DNA of 37,948 bases from Jaenimonas drosophilae (Eukaryota; Euglenozoa; Kinetoplastea; Trypanosomatida; Trypanosomatidae), in assembly GCA_030849065.1 (NCBI GenBank), contig JASAON010001479.1, positions 1 through 37,948 on the forward strand, given 5' to 3'. Under the pieces are notes generated by a model. The model did not search any database, was not told the origin of the DNA, and saw only the letters and a program-made list of their open reading frames with translations. Each line of letters starts with the position of its first letter. The stretch's first letter is position 1. Shown one piece after another: positions 9,749-17,682 of the stretch. The position numbers and the translations under genes were made by a program.

Positions 9749-10493
9749 TCACCTACACACAACTGCACGCAAAAAAAAAGAAGAAGATGAAGATGTTGAT
9801 GAAAGCGATGCACTCAGTCAGTAGCAGATAACACGCAACATTTGCTTTGTGTAGCATACATACCACGTACGTTGAAGAGGATGAGGAGGAGAGGATGAAC
9901 CAACAAGCTCAACGAACAACAACAATGATGAGGATGAATGGCGAGCTGGGCCGTGCCTCAGCACAACACATTTGCTGCTCAACGATGGCATGATGCCGAG
10001 AGCACCACACGCATACCAAATCAACGTCCTCATTATCATCTCCATGATAATGAGCAGCAGTATCAGCATCCCTTCACAGTGGGGAGAGGTGCCATCCATC
10101 CATCATCATTATCACCATCACTACCATCATCTTACGCTCATATTGTTGTTGGCCTCTGATATTCTCATGCAACATAAACACAGACACTCACCGCCATGAA
10201 AAAGAAAAGAAAGAAAGTGGAGATCAACAACACGCCATCGTCGTCATGAAACTAATCATCTCTGCATATCTTCGACGACGACGGAACTTATAAATACAAC
10301 GTTTTCATGTCAAGGCAAACAAAATGAAACAAGAAACATGCTCTGGCCGTACGATGGCGAAGATGCTGATGAAGATGGAAGAGTGAGCGCACACAACCGA
10401 GCAGCAGTGGCCATCATCATCATCATCATCATCGCACAACGTAAACACCAAACACCATCCAAACATGTTGAACCAGACGTTGGTGAAGCACTC
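9749..10493. other. Intergenic region, 745 bp
   Basis: This stretch holds the splice region of the downstream gene (9749-9800) and probably the 3'UTR of the small membrane-protein gene to the right. Short ATC and CAA repeats occur (9906-9920 and 10410-10435). A 93-codon minus-strand frame (9818-10099) has no splice signal or plausible protein composition, so I do not call it. Confidence 0.45.
9763..9793 (-). promoter_or_regulatory. Predicted trans-splice acceptor
   Basis: On the sense strand, CTTCTTC followed by a run of T (plus-strand A9 from 9771) leads to GCAG, with the AG at 9764-9763. That gives a 5'UTR of about 14 nt to ATG 9748. A second AG lies at 9754-9753. This is one of the clearest sites in the window. 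Confidence 0.65.
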
Positions 10494-10775
10494 TTACTTG
10501 TTGTTGGAGTCACTGCGCTCATCGCTGGGGGCATCGCCGCTGTGCGGAGATGATGAGGCGTGTTTGTTCTCATCGTCATGCGCATCCTCCGCGCCGGGCT
10601 CGTCGTCGAGCTCAATCTGCTTCGTCGGGCGGCGGTAGGCGACGTAGGTGAAGATGATCATCAACGCACCCGTCATACCGAGGCAGATGCCAACAAGTGG
10701 GAAGTCCTTCTTATCTGCTGAAACAAGAGGTGCCATCACAACGATGGCCATCATCAGAGCTGACGCAATCATCAT
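10494..10775 (-). CDS. Small signal-peptide and single-TM membrane protein
   Basis: A 94-residue protein is predicted. The first 20 residues (MMIASALMMAIVVMAPLVSA) are a strong signal peptide with a VSA/D cleavage site. A six-residue segment precedes a transmembrane helix (VGICLGMTGALMIIFTYVAY), followed by a basic stop-transfer (RRPTK) and an acidic, Ser-rich cytosolic tail ending in three residues of N/K. The frame opens 49 codons earlier, but that part translates the pyrimidine- and ACC-rich 5'UTR. The predicted acceptor AG at 10848-10847 lies between, so I use ATG 10775 (a second ATG follows directly). The mature protein would be type I with almost no lumenal part. I do not recognise the family. 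Confidence 0.75.
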   Translation of the reverse strand: MMIASALMMAIVVMAPLVSADKKDFPLVGICLGMTGALMIIFTYVAYRRPTKQIELDDEPGAEDAHDDENKHASSSPHSGDAPSDERSDSNNK

Positions 10776-11123
10776 CCTGTTCTTGTTGTTGTGGTTTGTT
10801 GTGTGTAGATGTGTGTGGTGGTGTTGTTGTTGTAGTAGAAGCCAAGCTAACGAAGAACAATGAAGGAGGAGGTTGTGAGCATCATCGTGAAGCAGAGAAG
10901 TGTTGGTTGGGTCTGCAACCATGATGAGGATGATGATGATGTTTGTTGTTGCTCAAGAAGAAAATCTATGCTTCATTGCATCTGTGCTGGAGATATTGAG
11001 ATACTAACGTACTCGTCCATCTTCATCTATGCGCTTCCTTTTTTATGTGCCTGCCGTACCACAGACATACTATGTCAGTGGCACAACACAATGAAAGCAT
11101 CTTGTTGGCTGGTACGTACACAT
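10776..11123. other. Intergenic region, 348 bp
   Basis: The right part should be the 3'UTR of the Gln-rich protein gene and the left part the 5'UTR and splice region of the small membrane-protein gene. GTT and GAT repeats are present (10826-10835, 10927-10945). No gene is visible. Confidence 0.45.
10847..10869 (-). promoter_or_regulatory. Predicted trans-splice acceptor for the small membrane-protein gene
   Basis: The sense strand reads CCTCCTTCATTGTTCTTCGT followed by TAG, with the AG at 10848-10847. The resulting 5'UTR is about 71 nt. Confidence 0.55.
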
Positions 11124-11717
11124 CTACACAGATTCTGTTGTGCTCCACTCGCGTGGCAGGCTAAAGCTAACACCTCTTCGAGATTGCGATCTGCTTTCGC
11201 TACGTCGTGATGCTGAACGCGTAGGGATGGTGGAGGTGATGGGCTCGTATGTGCATCCCTCCAGATCTGAATGCCCAAACAACGGATGCAAACGCGTGAG
11301 GTACGTGAAGAGCGGCTGACGTTGGTGCATTTGTAGTTGGCGCAGTTTCAAGTAGTTGTGTGCGGAGAAGTGGGCAGCTTCTGTGGTGGTGAATCCCAAA
11401 TCATCATGAGTGGGACGAATGGAGGATGGCTGACGAGCAGCAGACGTACTCACCGTCATACGTGATGCTGATGTTGATGATGTACGTGGTGCGGCGGGTG
11501 TTGCTGATGGTGCTGCTGCGGCAGCAGATGCTGCGCGACATGGGAGAGGCGGCCGAGGACTCGGTGAGTACTCACGCGTGATGGTTGGCTTGATGTGTTG
11601 CTGTTGTTGTTGTTGCTGTTGTTGTGCTGAATGTTGTTGGTATGGAGTGGAGAAGTCATAGTCAGCGTAGGCCTGACGATGATGATTGCGGTAGTTGTGC
11701 GGCTGTTGTGTGCTCAT
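11124..11717 (-). CDS. Hypothetical Gln-rich basic protein
   Basis: A 197-residue protein starts at ATG 11717 (MSTQQPHNYRNHH). The longer frame adds 32 residues including F6, which are just the translated polypyrimidine tract and acceptor at 11762-11795, so it is excluded. A Q9 run lies near residue 35, and a Pro/Ala/Ser-rich stretch near 50-90. A more ordinary segment with aromatic residues spans about 105-160 (HNYLKLRQLQMHQRQPLFTY). The C-terminus is Arg/Ser-rich (RSASRRSESRSQSRR, then GVSFSLPREW). The conserved-looking middle and the RS-like tail could mediate binding to a larger structure, but I do not recognise a family. Confidence 0.7.
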   Translation of the reverse strand: MSTQQPHNYRNHHRQAYADYDFSTPYQQHSAQQQQQQQQQHIKPTITREYSPSPRPPLPCRAASAAAAAPSATPAAPRTSSTSASRMTVSTSAARQPSSIRPTHDDLGFTTTEAAHFSAHNYLKLRQLQMHQRQPLFTYLTRLHPLFGHSDLEGCTYEPITSTIPTRSASRRSESRSQSRRGVSFSLPREWSTTESV

Positions 11718-11761
11718 CCTTGGCAAAATGTGCGTACGTATTCTTGTTGTGTGAAGAGAAC

Positions 11762-11795
11762 CTGTGGGAGAGCAAAAAAAGAAGAAGAAGAAGAT
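11762..11795 (-). promoter_or_regulatory. Predicted trans-splice acceptor, very canonical
   Basis: The sense strand reads TCATCTTCTTCTTCTTC, then a T run, then GCTCTCCCACAG. The AG lies at 11763-11762. The mRNA would begin at 11761 and have a 44-nt 5'UTR to ATG 11717. Confidence 0.7.
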
Positions 11796-11887
11796 GATGA
11801 TGTTCCAACTCACTAGTCAGTGAAGCAAACAGGATGACGATGATGATGTTGTGTTGTGTGTCTTAATGAGTGCTGCATAGCTGTGCT

Positions 11888-12847
11888 TCACCTACGTTGG
11901 CATGTTGGGCAGTGAAAGCCACTTCGAGTCTGCCCACAGCCCAAACAGCACCACACAGCGCTGCGATGTGCGGAGCAGTCCTGGAATGAAGGTGGCAAGC
12001 AAAAGATGGCCATGGAGCCACTCCTCCGTCGTTGATGATGTGAAGATGAAGATGATGATGATGTGGTGCCATGATGATGATTGTGGTGCTGGGTGCGTAT
12101 GGTGTTCCAGCGTTGATTGCGAAAGCCCATCGCGACGAGGTAGCGCTCACGGCTGTTTTGCTTGCACGCCGATGGTGAGCACATCTCAACGGAGCTGAAC
12201 AAGGTACGAGCGGCAGATTCCACGGCCGCGCTGTGTGAAGAGCTCATCAACTTGGTGATGAAGCAAACTGGCATAGGTGGAAGACGTTGTGGCGAGGGTG
12301 AAGATGATGATGATGATGATGTTTTGGTTGCTGTGTGCTTTTGTTGTTGTTGTTGTGCGTGCGACGGTGTTGATGAGAGATTGAAGAGCTTGGATGCGAG
12401 GAGCAGTGCGCTCATGGCCATTTGCCCCTGAGCGTAGGTGGGCGAGAAGTCGCGCTGCCCTGCCACCACAGAAACACCGTCGTGCAGCACCACATTCACA
12501 CAACGTGTGCCTTGGCTGGATGACGTTTGCTGCATCAAGACGCGCTGCACTTGTGCCAACACCTCCTCGTGATGAAGAATGTTTGCCTGCACAGACACAC
12601 AACCACGGAGAGGATCAATCGGCCTACGATCCACCGCCACAACCAGAGGAGCTTCTGATGATGATGATGATGTTGTTGTTGTTTTTTTGTTGGTATCTGC
12701 ATGCATGGCGGTGAGAGCTACTTGCGCGAAGCCACCCGGTGCGGCGGCCAAATCAACGACGGTGCGGCAGCGACATCTCGCGAAGATGCGAAAACGTTCG
12801 TTAATTTCAACGAGCTTGTGTGCTGACGTACAACGAAACACAGACAT
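11888..12847 (-). CDS. FtsJ/RrmJ-type RNA 2'-O-methyltransferase with C-terminal zinc ribbon
   Basis: A 319-residue protein is predicted. It opens with HKLVEINERF (residues 10-19), the FtsJ substrate-side Lys motif, followed by the SAM-binding motif I VVDLAAAPGGF (30-40). The K-D-K-E catalytic set can be placed as K11, D123 (LHDG), K199 (FITKL) and E234 (SRERYLVAMGF). The family transfers a methyl from SAM to a ribose 2'-OH in rRNA, tRNA or mRNA cap. Low-complexity inserts (S/T near 55-65, Q/S near 165-187) and a His/Ser stretch near 252-275 break up the fold. The last 20 residues contain C301-x2-C304 and C313-x2-C316, a zinc-ribbon-like element I do not associate with FtsJ. The frame opens 28 codons earlier, but the acceptor at 12884 places the start at ATG 12847. 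The substrate RNA is unknown. Confidence 0.88.
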   Translation of the reverse strand: MSVFRCTSAHKLVEINERFRIFARCRCRTVVDLAAAPGGFAQVALTAMHADTNKKTTTTSSSSSEAPLVVAVDRRPIDPLRGCVSVQANILHHEEVLAQVQRVLMQQTSSSQGTRCVNVVLHDGVSVVAGQRDFSPTYAQGQMAMSALLLASKLFNLSSTPSHAQQQQQKHTATKTSSSSSSSPSPQRLPPMPVCFITKLMSSSHSAAVESAARTLFSSVEMCSPSACKQNSRERYLVAMGFRNQRWNTIRTQHHNHHHGTTSSSSSSSHHQRRRSGSMAIFCLPPSFQDCSAHRSAVWCCLGCGQTRSGFHCPTCQRR

Positions 12848-13795
12848 GAATGATGTGTGTATGTGTGTGGTCAAGCACACAATCTGATAATGATGAAGAA
12901 GCAACAACAAGGAGGAAGATGAAATGAGCATGAATGAATGTGCATGTGGATTCCCACGATCATCAGTACGTGGCTGATGATGCCAACAGTTCAGATATCC
13001 TGTGTTACAATCGTCATGTGGGTGATCATCATCATCGCGTCTGCTCGAGACTGCGATACGACTGAAGAAGAAAACGTTGATCTACACAGAACACAGAAAA
13101 AAAACGAAGAAAAGAAAAAAAAACAACGCACCAGTGAGGTTATATCCATGCGTGTGCGGATAAAAAACTTTTTTCTTATCAAAACAATCATGTTGATGAT
13201 GCTGCCGTTGACGGTGCAACGGTCTCACGCCACATGAATACATCGCACCAACAAGATGATGAGCACCACGGAGAAATCCAAACCAAAATCGAGCGTGTGC
13301 GTGTGTAAATGAGGATGCCATCCTCCTACTCCACTGGGCCTGGGGCTGCATCATCATCATCAGCATCATCATCTCTCTCTCTCTCTGTCTGAACGATGAT
13401 GGTGCAACACAAACATTGTTTTGTGCGCGCCGCCATCACCCGCCACAGACAAACAACGGTGGTGGGCGATTTATAGATGCAGCGTATCACACACAAACAA
13501 GATGATCGGGGGATGGGGGTAGGGGAGGAGAAGATACAGCGATAGCTTGAAGAAAAAAAAACAACAACAAGAAAAAAGATCGTCGATAAACGCGCATAAC
13601 GTGAAGATCATGTGTGCTCATCTTCGTTATTAGGTCATGTGATATCTGAGACGCATCTGCGTTCTTCGTGGCACAAACCAAAGAAAAAAACAAAGAAAAA
13701 ACATAATTTTTTCTTAAAAAACAACAGTGAAACAATGACGATGTGTGCGTACACATGTTGATGGAGATATGATGGTTTGATGGAGAAGTAGCCCA
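12848..13795. other. Intergenic region, 948 bp
   Basis: This stretch contains the 5'UTR/splice region of the methyltransferase gene and probably the 3'UTR of the pseudokinase gene. There are A-rich purine blocks at 13093-13127, 13550-13580 and 13678-13726, and a short TC dinucleotide repeat at 13373-13388. Minus-strand frames here are Phe/His-rich translations of the purine blocks. No tRNA or other RNA gene is evident. Confidence 0.45.
12884..12919 (-). promoter_or_regulatory. Predicted trans-splice acceptor for the FtsJ-type gene
   Basis: On the sense strand, CATCTTCCTCCTTGTTGTTG and CTTCTTCATCATTATCAG lie in succession, with the AG at 12885-12884. The 5'UTR would be 36 nt to ATG 12847. Confidence 0.6.
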
Positions 13796-16700
13796 TCAAC
13801 GTGAGTGTTGTTGTTGTGGCAACGTCTCGCGACAACATAATGGCCGTACATCCGCCCATGAGGGTGGCCGAAACGTGCACGACGATGCTACTGTTGTCGT
13901 TGAGGCGCCAACATGATCATCATCATCATCAAAAACATGAAAAATGATCGCCTGTACTTGTAAAATCAGCCACTGTGGCTCACGTGATGATGTGGCACGC
14001 AAACGTTGCTCCGCCATGCCTCGTGCGCGTGGGAAAATCGCAAGACGTTGAGCACATGTGCTGGATGTACGCACATGATCTAGGCAGCAGCATCCTCCAC
14101 CACCTCCACTGTGTTCTGATACTGATGCAGCAGCAGAGGAGCTCTCAGCATTCATTGGCATCATCCTTGTGCGTGCAATGTTGTCTTCTGGTGATGATGT
14201 TGTTGTTGTTGTTGTTGCGTGTGTGTTGGCGGCCACGAGCTGCAACAAACGTTGAATTTCTCGGTCGAGCATCAACGTCGTGGAAAACATCTCCATCGAG
14301 GGCGGATGAAGAAGCTGCAACAACAAGGCCGCAGACCGTGGTTGTGTGGCACCAACACGTATCACCTCCCACAGCTGTTGGCGATCTGGATGCAGTCCTG
14401 CAATCATCTTCTTCATGGATGATGATGATGATGATGATGCTGTCGTTGGTACTTCATTCTCCATCATGAAAAAGTACTGCTGCATCTCCTTCCTGCACAC
14501 ACGCAGCCACTCCCATGGATTCTGTTGGAGAAGATCATCTCGACTGAGATCTCCGCGCGCACGCATATCACACGCCAACATCAACATAAACACGCCACAA
14601 CAAAACATCGCCACCTCCGTATCATAGGGGCTGACCTCTTCCGTCTGTATCCGCTTCATCATCTCCACAGACAACCAACGCTGCACGTGTTGTTGTTGTT
14701 GTTGTTGGTGATGATGATGCGGATGCATCACGGAGGATCCAAAATTGGCCCACTTCACGTGCGCATCATCGGCGTAGAAGAGATTGAAGAGGAGCGGGCA
14801 GCCATGCACCAACGAGCTGCCATGGAGAGATGCGAGGCCCATCAACGCATGCACCAATATCCGCCTCCACGCGCAGGTGCTCAGATCAGCAAAACACAAT
14901 TCGTTTGGTGATGATGATGATGATGATGATGATGTACGTTTACCAAATGGATCAAGTACGTTCTCCCACACCGTTCCACGTGGGAAAAACTCCGTCTGAA
15001 TGAGCCGCACGGCGGAGTTATGCATCCCGACAGCACCACGCCCATCGCGACCAACACACACGCAGTGATGAAAGCGCGCCACACACGTCTCTGCCTGATG
15101 ATGATATGGGCTGACGCACGGATTGCTGCTCATGCTGAGGCACACCACCTCAGCCGGATTAACGTCATCCTCGCGCACTTCCTTCACGGCGTAGGGAAGC
15201 CCATCGAGACGGTTATGTACGAGCCACACAACACCATTAACATCAACGTGAATCGGTACGCAACGTGCTCCGTCAGGGAGGTGATGGAGGTACTGAAAGC
15301 GGCCGCATCGTCGGAAGCGTGCGCCGGCGCCATCTTCATCATCATCATCCTCAACGCCATCGTCGTCGTCCATGTTGGTGGATGAGTGCGCACCGCCATC
15401 GTCCTCCGACTTCACTGTTTCCATGCCACGCGGCAGCACACCCAAACTTCGAAGAAGATGCGACGAGGTTGAGGCATCCAACATGGGGAAGTGAGTGTGT
15501 GCGTGTTGCTGATGTTGGTGTTGTGGGTGGTTGTGCGGGCTGTGTAGCAGAAGCTGTTGGGAGGATGCTGGCACCATCGCTCGATGCACGTGCGGAACAG
15601 ATGAGCTGCGTGGCGTTGCGGTGGTGAGCTGTGGGGATGGCGGAGATGCGCCTTCGCTACTTTCATGATGATGTGGCCACACTGAGCGTTGGGTGATGCT
15701 GGAGGTGTACGATGTTGGCGGAGGCAGCAGCGGAAACACATCACGCCCAGTGCTTCCGACGGATGCGTTGGATGAGCAACGTCGTTGTGGTGGTGAGACG
15801 GATTCTGGCAAAATTTTTGGTGTGTGGAGCTGAATACGTGGCGGAAGATGTTGGTGAGGTTGTTGGCGCGACGTACGTCGCGTCACATCAGTCTCGCTGA
15901 TGGCGGAGCTCACCTCGGAACTTGGGTGGAGGAACTCCTCCATCCATGATGCAGCAGAAGATATGGATGCTGCATGTGGTTGTTGTTGTTGTTGTTGCTG
16001 TTGGCATGATGAAAGTTGTGCTTCACGTGGCTGAAGATGCGCGAGAGAAGCGGACTGAGGAACCACTTGTGCGTAGAATGCTACCGCCGCATCGTGGCGC
16101 AGTGGTGCGGGAGCCAATGTGTTGGCGATCAGCTCATCCACCACACGTACCACATCCTTGTGTTGGTGTCCGTGTGTTTCGCCGAGGTCCAGCGACACAC
16201 AACCATGATCATCACCACGGTAGGGCGAGCACGGATTGCGATTCGGAGCGAGATAGTCTGCCGCCACATCCACGACCGCTCGCGGTGAGGTTCTACTTGC
16301 ACTGCGTTGTTGTTGTTGTTGTTGGCTGTATAAGGAGCCTGTTGCACTCAAGCGACCACGACGCTTGCGTGGCGTCGTTGGACGTGATGAGAGGAACAAA
16401 CGTGGCGTATGGCTTCTGTTTTGTTGTTGTTGTTGTTGTTGTTCTGTGCTGCCAAGGTATGTGCTTTGGCCAGCACTTCGAAGAAGATTCTCCACCGGCG
16501 TGCAAACCTCCTCGCGACATGCAGGGATGATGGAAGATGATTCATTCATCTTCATCCTCATCATCTTCATGTGCGTGCCACAAGATGATGAAGATGAGGC
16601 CGCCGCAACATCATCGCGTTGCGCAGCACAATTATCCATCTCATCCGCATCACTGGCGAGGTTCATGTGTGGTACGGGGGAGAGGCGGAGGAGGAGGAGG

Positions 16701-17206
16701 TCGTCCGTGGCGCGCATCAGCGGTTGATCTAGAAAATTGCCGTACTGCACCATATCCATCATCACCTCCTGTGAAACATCATCATCGTTGGTATGTGGAT
16801 GATGATGCGCATCGGCCACCACATCGTGCATGAAAGCGAGCGTGTCGCGGCGATGTGGGGCGATGGTGGAGGCACATGATGCCGCACGGCCGGAGGAGAC
16901 CTCCCGCGGGCCTCGTGAAGGGCTCTGGTTGGCAAAGAAACGCGTCAGTGGCGATGTTTCATGACGATGGCGATGAAGCCGTGCATCACGTGGGGGTGTT
17001 GTATCTAGGCCAGACCCGCAACAACTCCATCGGCGTGCGTTGAGATGCGTCAAGAAGTTGTTGCTGTTGTTGGTGGTGGATGCCTGCATCAACGCCATGT
17101 TCCCATCACTCGCCATAAAAACATCCACGGGTGGTGCAGATGTGGAGGAGCAGCGACTCACCGAAAGAGGCGAAGAGCTCGGCTCCTCCGCCGCAGGCAT
17201 CATCAT
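13796..17206 (-). CDS. Large protein with a Wee1-like pseudokinase domain
   Basis: A 1136-residue protein starts at ATG 17206; a GTG two codons upstream is unlikely to be used. The first 620 residues are low complexity (Q, S, H, P runs) with many possible phosphosites. A kinase-like domain spans about 630-995. The beta-3 Lys is present (GLPYAVKEV, near residue 675). LIQTEFFPRGTVWENV resembles the hinge region of Wee1 kinases (LIQxE). The catalytic loop reads LVHGCPLLFNLF, so the HRD Asp is replaced, and the DFG motif reads WANFG, with Asn for Asp. The last 30 residues of the domain (MLDREIQRLLQLVAAN) match the usual helix after Wee1 lobes. Wee1 kinases restrain Cdk1 by Tyr phosphorylation; this copy probably lacks catalysis and may be a scaffold or regulator. 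Kinase fold: fairly sure. Wee1 affinity: moderate. Confidence 0.85.
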   Translation of the reverse strand: MMMPAAEEPSSSPLSVSRCSSTSAPPVDVFMASDGNMALMQASTTNNSNNFLTHLNARRWSCCGSGLDTTPPRDARLHRHRHETSPLTRFFANQSPSRGPREVSSGRAASCASTIAPHRRDTLAFMHDVVADAHHHPHTNDDDVSQEVMMDMVQYGNFLDQPLMRATDDLLLLRLSPVPHMNLASDADEMDNCAAQRDDVAAASSSSSCGTHMKMMRMKMNESSSIIPACREEVCTPVENLLRSAGQSTYLGSTEQQQQQQQNRSHTPRLFLSSRPTTPRKRRGRLSATGSLYSQQQQQQRSASRTSPRAVVDVAADYLAPNRNPCSPYRGDDHGCVSLDLGETHGHQHKDVVRVVDELIANTLAPAPLRHDAAVAFYAQVVPQSASLAHLQPREAQLSSCQQQQQQQQPHAASISSAASWMEEFLHPSSEVSSAISETDVTRRTSRQQPHQHLPPRIQLHTPKILPESVSPPQRRCSSNASVGSTGRDVFPLLPPPTSYTSSITQRSVWPHHHESSEGASPPSPQLTTATPRSSSVPHVHRAMVPASSQQLLLHSPHNHPQHQHQQHAHTHFPMLDASTSSHLLRSLGVLPRGMETVKSEDDGGAHSSTNMDDDDGVEDDDDEDGAGARFRRCGRFQYLHHLPDGARCVPIHVDVNGVVWLVHNRLDGLPYAVKEVREDDVNPAEVVCLSMSSNPCVSPYHHQAETCVARFHHCVCVGRDGRGAVGMHNSAVRLIQTEFFPRGTVWENVLDPFGKRTSSSSSSSSPNELCFADLSTCAWRRILVHALMGLASLHGSSLVHGCPLLFNLFYADDAHVKWANFGSSVMHPHHHHQQQQQQHVQRWLSVEMMKRIQTEEVSPYDTEVAMFCCGVFMLMLACDMRARGDLSRDDLLQQNPWEWLRVCRKEMQQYFFMMENEVPTTASSSSSSSMKKMIAGLHPDRQQLWEVIRVGATQPRSAALLLQLLHPPSMEMFSTTLMLDREIQRLLQLVAANTHATTTTTTSSPEDNIARTRMMPMNAESSSAAASVSEHSGGGGGCCCLDHVRTSSTCAQRLAIFPRARGMAEQRLRATSSREPQWLILQVQAIIFHVFDDDDDHVGASTTTVASSCTFRPPSWADVRPLCCRETLPQQQHSR

Positions 17207-17682
17207 GCTCACGATGAGTCAAGCTACACGCAACGTGAAGGTTGAGAGATGGGGAATGAAATATAAACAAGAAAAAAAAACGTGTGCCTTCACGAAAATA
17301 TATAAACAGAAGAAAATATCCTCGACGAAACACAAGAGGATGATGATGATGTATGTGTGCGGGTTGGAGAGCAACACCGCCACACAAATCGCACAAACAC
17401 AGAAATCAGGAAACAAGGACAACTATTTTGGTTTGAGTAGTCTGTGAAACAAGAGAGAGAGAGAGATGCAAGTGAAGTCAGTTGCACATGTTGTTGCTGC
17501 AGAATGATGATGATGATGATGATGTTGTTGTTGTTGTTGTTGTTGTGCGTGCAGTGTATTTGGTGTTGTGATACAGAAATCGAGCACACACTGTCGCATC
17601 TATCTCATTCTCTTTTCCACGTTTTACGGAGGTATTTTGTGCGTGTACGTGCGTTTTGGTGCTCCCCAAACAACACCCACCA
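17207..17682. other. Intergenic region, 476 bp
   Basis: This stretch holds the splice region of the pseudokinase gene on the left, and probably the 3'UTR of the EF-hand-like protein gene on the right. A GA repeat (17452-17464) and a GAT/GTT repeat block (17504-17546) lie between. No gene is seen. Confidence 0.45.
17224..17281 (-). promoter_or_regulatory. Predicted trans-splice acceptor for the pseudokinase gene
   Basis: On the sense strand a T9 run (plus-strand A9 at 17272-17280) and CCCCATCTCTCAACCTTC precede GTGTAG, whose AG is at 17225-17224. The 5'UTR would be about 17 nt to ATG 17206. Confidence 0.5.

Noticed and set aside
11718..11813. 32-codon N-terminal extension of the Gln-rich protein including F6
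   Set aside because: It is the translated polypyrimidine tract and acceptor; the AG at 11762-11763 lies inside it.
13373..13388. TC repeat as a splice tract of a hidden plus-strand gene
   Set aside because: No believable plus-strand frame follows it, and all supported genes are on the minus strand.
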